Of a stretch of 64,000 nt of DNA, positions 63,220-64,000 are shown piece after piece. The position numbers and the translations under genes are program-made. The notes beneath the pieces are model-generated. The model saw nothing but the letters and a program-made list of their open reading frames with translations, did not search any database and was not told where the DNA came from. Position 1 is the stretch's first letter. Every line of letters starts with the position of its first letter. Source of the stretch: Tetrahymena elliotti 4EA. Taxonomy: Eukaryota > Ciliophora > Oligohymenophorea > Hymenostomatida > Tetrahymenidae. Location: contig JH720301.1 in NCBI GenBank assembly GCA_000231825.2, positions 1,288,123 through 1,352,122 of the forward strand. Direction: 5' to 3'.

Positions 63220-64000
63220 ATGCTTATGAGGAGTCATAAAAATTTTTATTAAACTAATGATTTGCTTGAAAATTCTTTATTAAGAATAATAATTTGTAGA
63301 TATAAAATCGAAATAAAGAAACAAAAGCATGATCAAAAGAAAGCCTTAAGCTTAATACCTATTCCAATTTATAAATAATAATAATTAATTAAATCTAACT
63401 TATAAAATAATACTTACTAATAATACTAAAAAACTCTTTTCAATAAATATCTTTTCCTCTTCTCTTATCTCATTAATTATTCTATCCATTTATATTATAT
63501 ATCAATATGTCTAATTTACTTTAACAGTTAAAATTTTTCTAAATTAGAAAGAACGTTTAAAATCCTTTATTATTTATTTTAAAATGTAAGTAAATATATC
63601 AATCCATATTAATTATATTATAACCACTGTAATTTAAGATTTTGAATAATTACTCTCTATCATTTAATACATATAACCCAAGTTTTTTGTTTATTTCTTT
63701 GTTAAATGACAAAAAAGTATGTAAAATCAATACATTTTTGATAAGTAAAGTGTAAAATTAATTTTAGATTTTAGTAAACCTTAAATGTAAAAAATTTGTT
63801 TATGGTTATTTTTACTGAGTTTACTAAATATTTTTAAATTCAAAGCAAATTTAATTCACCCACCTTTATTACTCAATAATCTATAAATGTGCTACAAACA
63901 CTTCCATTAAATTATAAATGAAATGTAATATAACTAAAGCAGTAGTAGTACCAAATTTTTTATACTTCTAATATTTAGCTAAATCAAAAATAATATCAAA
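63220..64000. other. intergenic to right edge
   Basis: AT-rich 3' flank of the MGC gene. No feature recognised up to the end of the window. Confidence 0.5.

Overview
The window is macronuclear DNA of a ciliate, very probably Tetrahymena. TAA and TAG are read as glutamine throughout and TGA is the only stop. The DNA is very AT-rich, and most genes carry short introns (about 50 bp) with GTAA donors and TAG/AAG/CAG acceptors. Homologues that fix the reading include HSP70, 5S rRNA, tRNA-Ala(UGC) and polycystin. A run of 100 N splits the window at 34230-34329, so gene order across it depends on scaffolding. I built most gene models by hand. Where exon lengths are given, the phases sum to whole codons, which is the main internal check.

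Left third (1-18600): a casein-kinase-1-like kinase running off the left edge, with coding-like material just upstream; a polycystin-2-like channel with a coiled-coil N-terminus; uroporphyrinogen-III synthase; six identical tRNA-Ala(UGC) genes in one 1.3 kb array; an MFSD1-like transporter; an SLC38-type amino acid transporter; and a degenerate kinase fused to leucine-rich repeats.

Middle (19600-44000): two Gln/Asn-rich proteins of unknown function, a leucine-rich-repeat protein, cytosolic HSP70, a TPR protein with a likely mitochondrial presequence, and a stand-alone MutL C-terminal endonuclease domain. After the gap come a highly expressed-looking 193-aa protein, a small unresolved gene, mitochondrial ribosomal protein mL54, a candidate structured RNA, the HSP70 nucleotide exchange factor Fes1/HspBP1, and the Golgi-type N-acetyltransferase NAA60.

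Right third (44800-64000): a DDX31/Dbp7-like RNA helicase with altered motifs, an acidic unknown protein, one very large (about 9.8 kb) cysteine-rich and beta-helix membrane protein, a single 5S rRNA gene, a dual-specificity phosphatase and a small MGC-starting protein likely to be lipid-modified.

Functional links are few, as expected for a eukaryotic chromosome. HSP70 and its exchange factor Fes1 lie 10 kb apart. Several genes are mitochondrial or probably so (mL54, the presequence-bearing TPR protein, perhaps the 193-aa protein). The strongest candidate for something unusual is the MutL endonuclease domain encoded without any ATPase domain.
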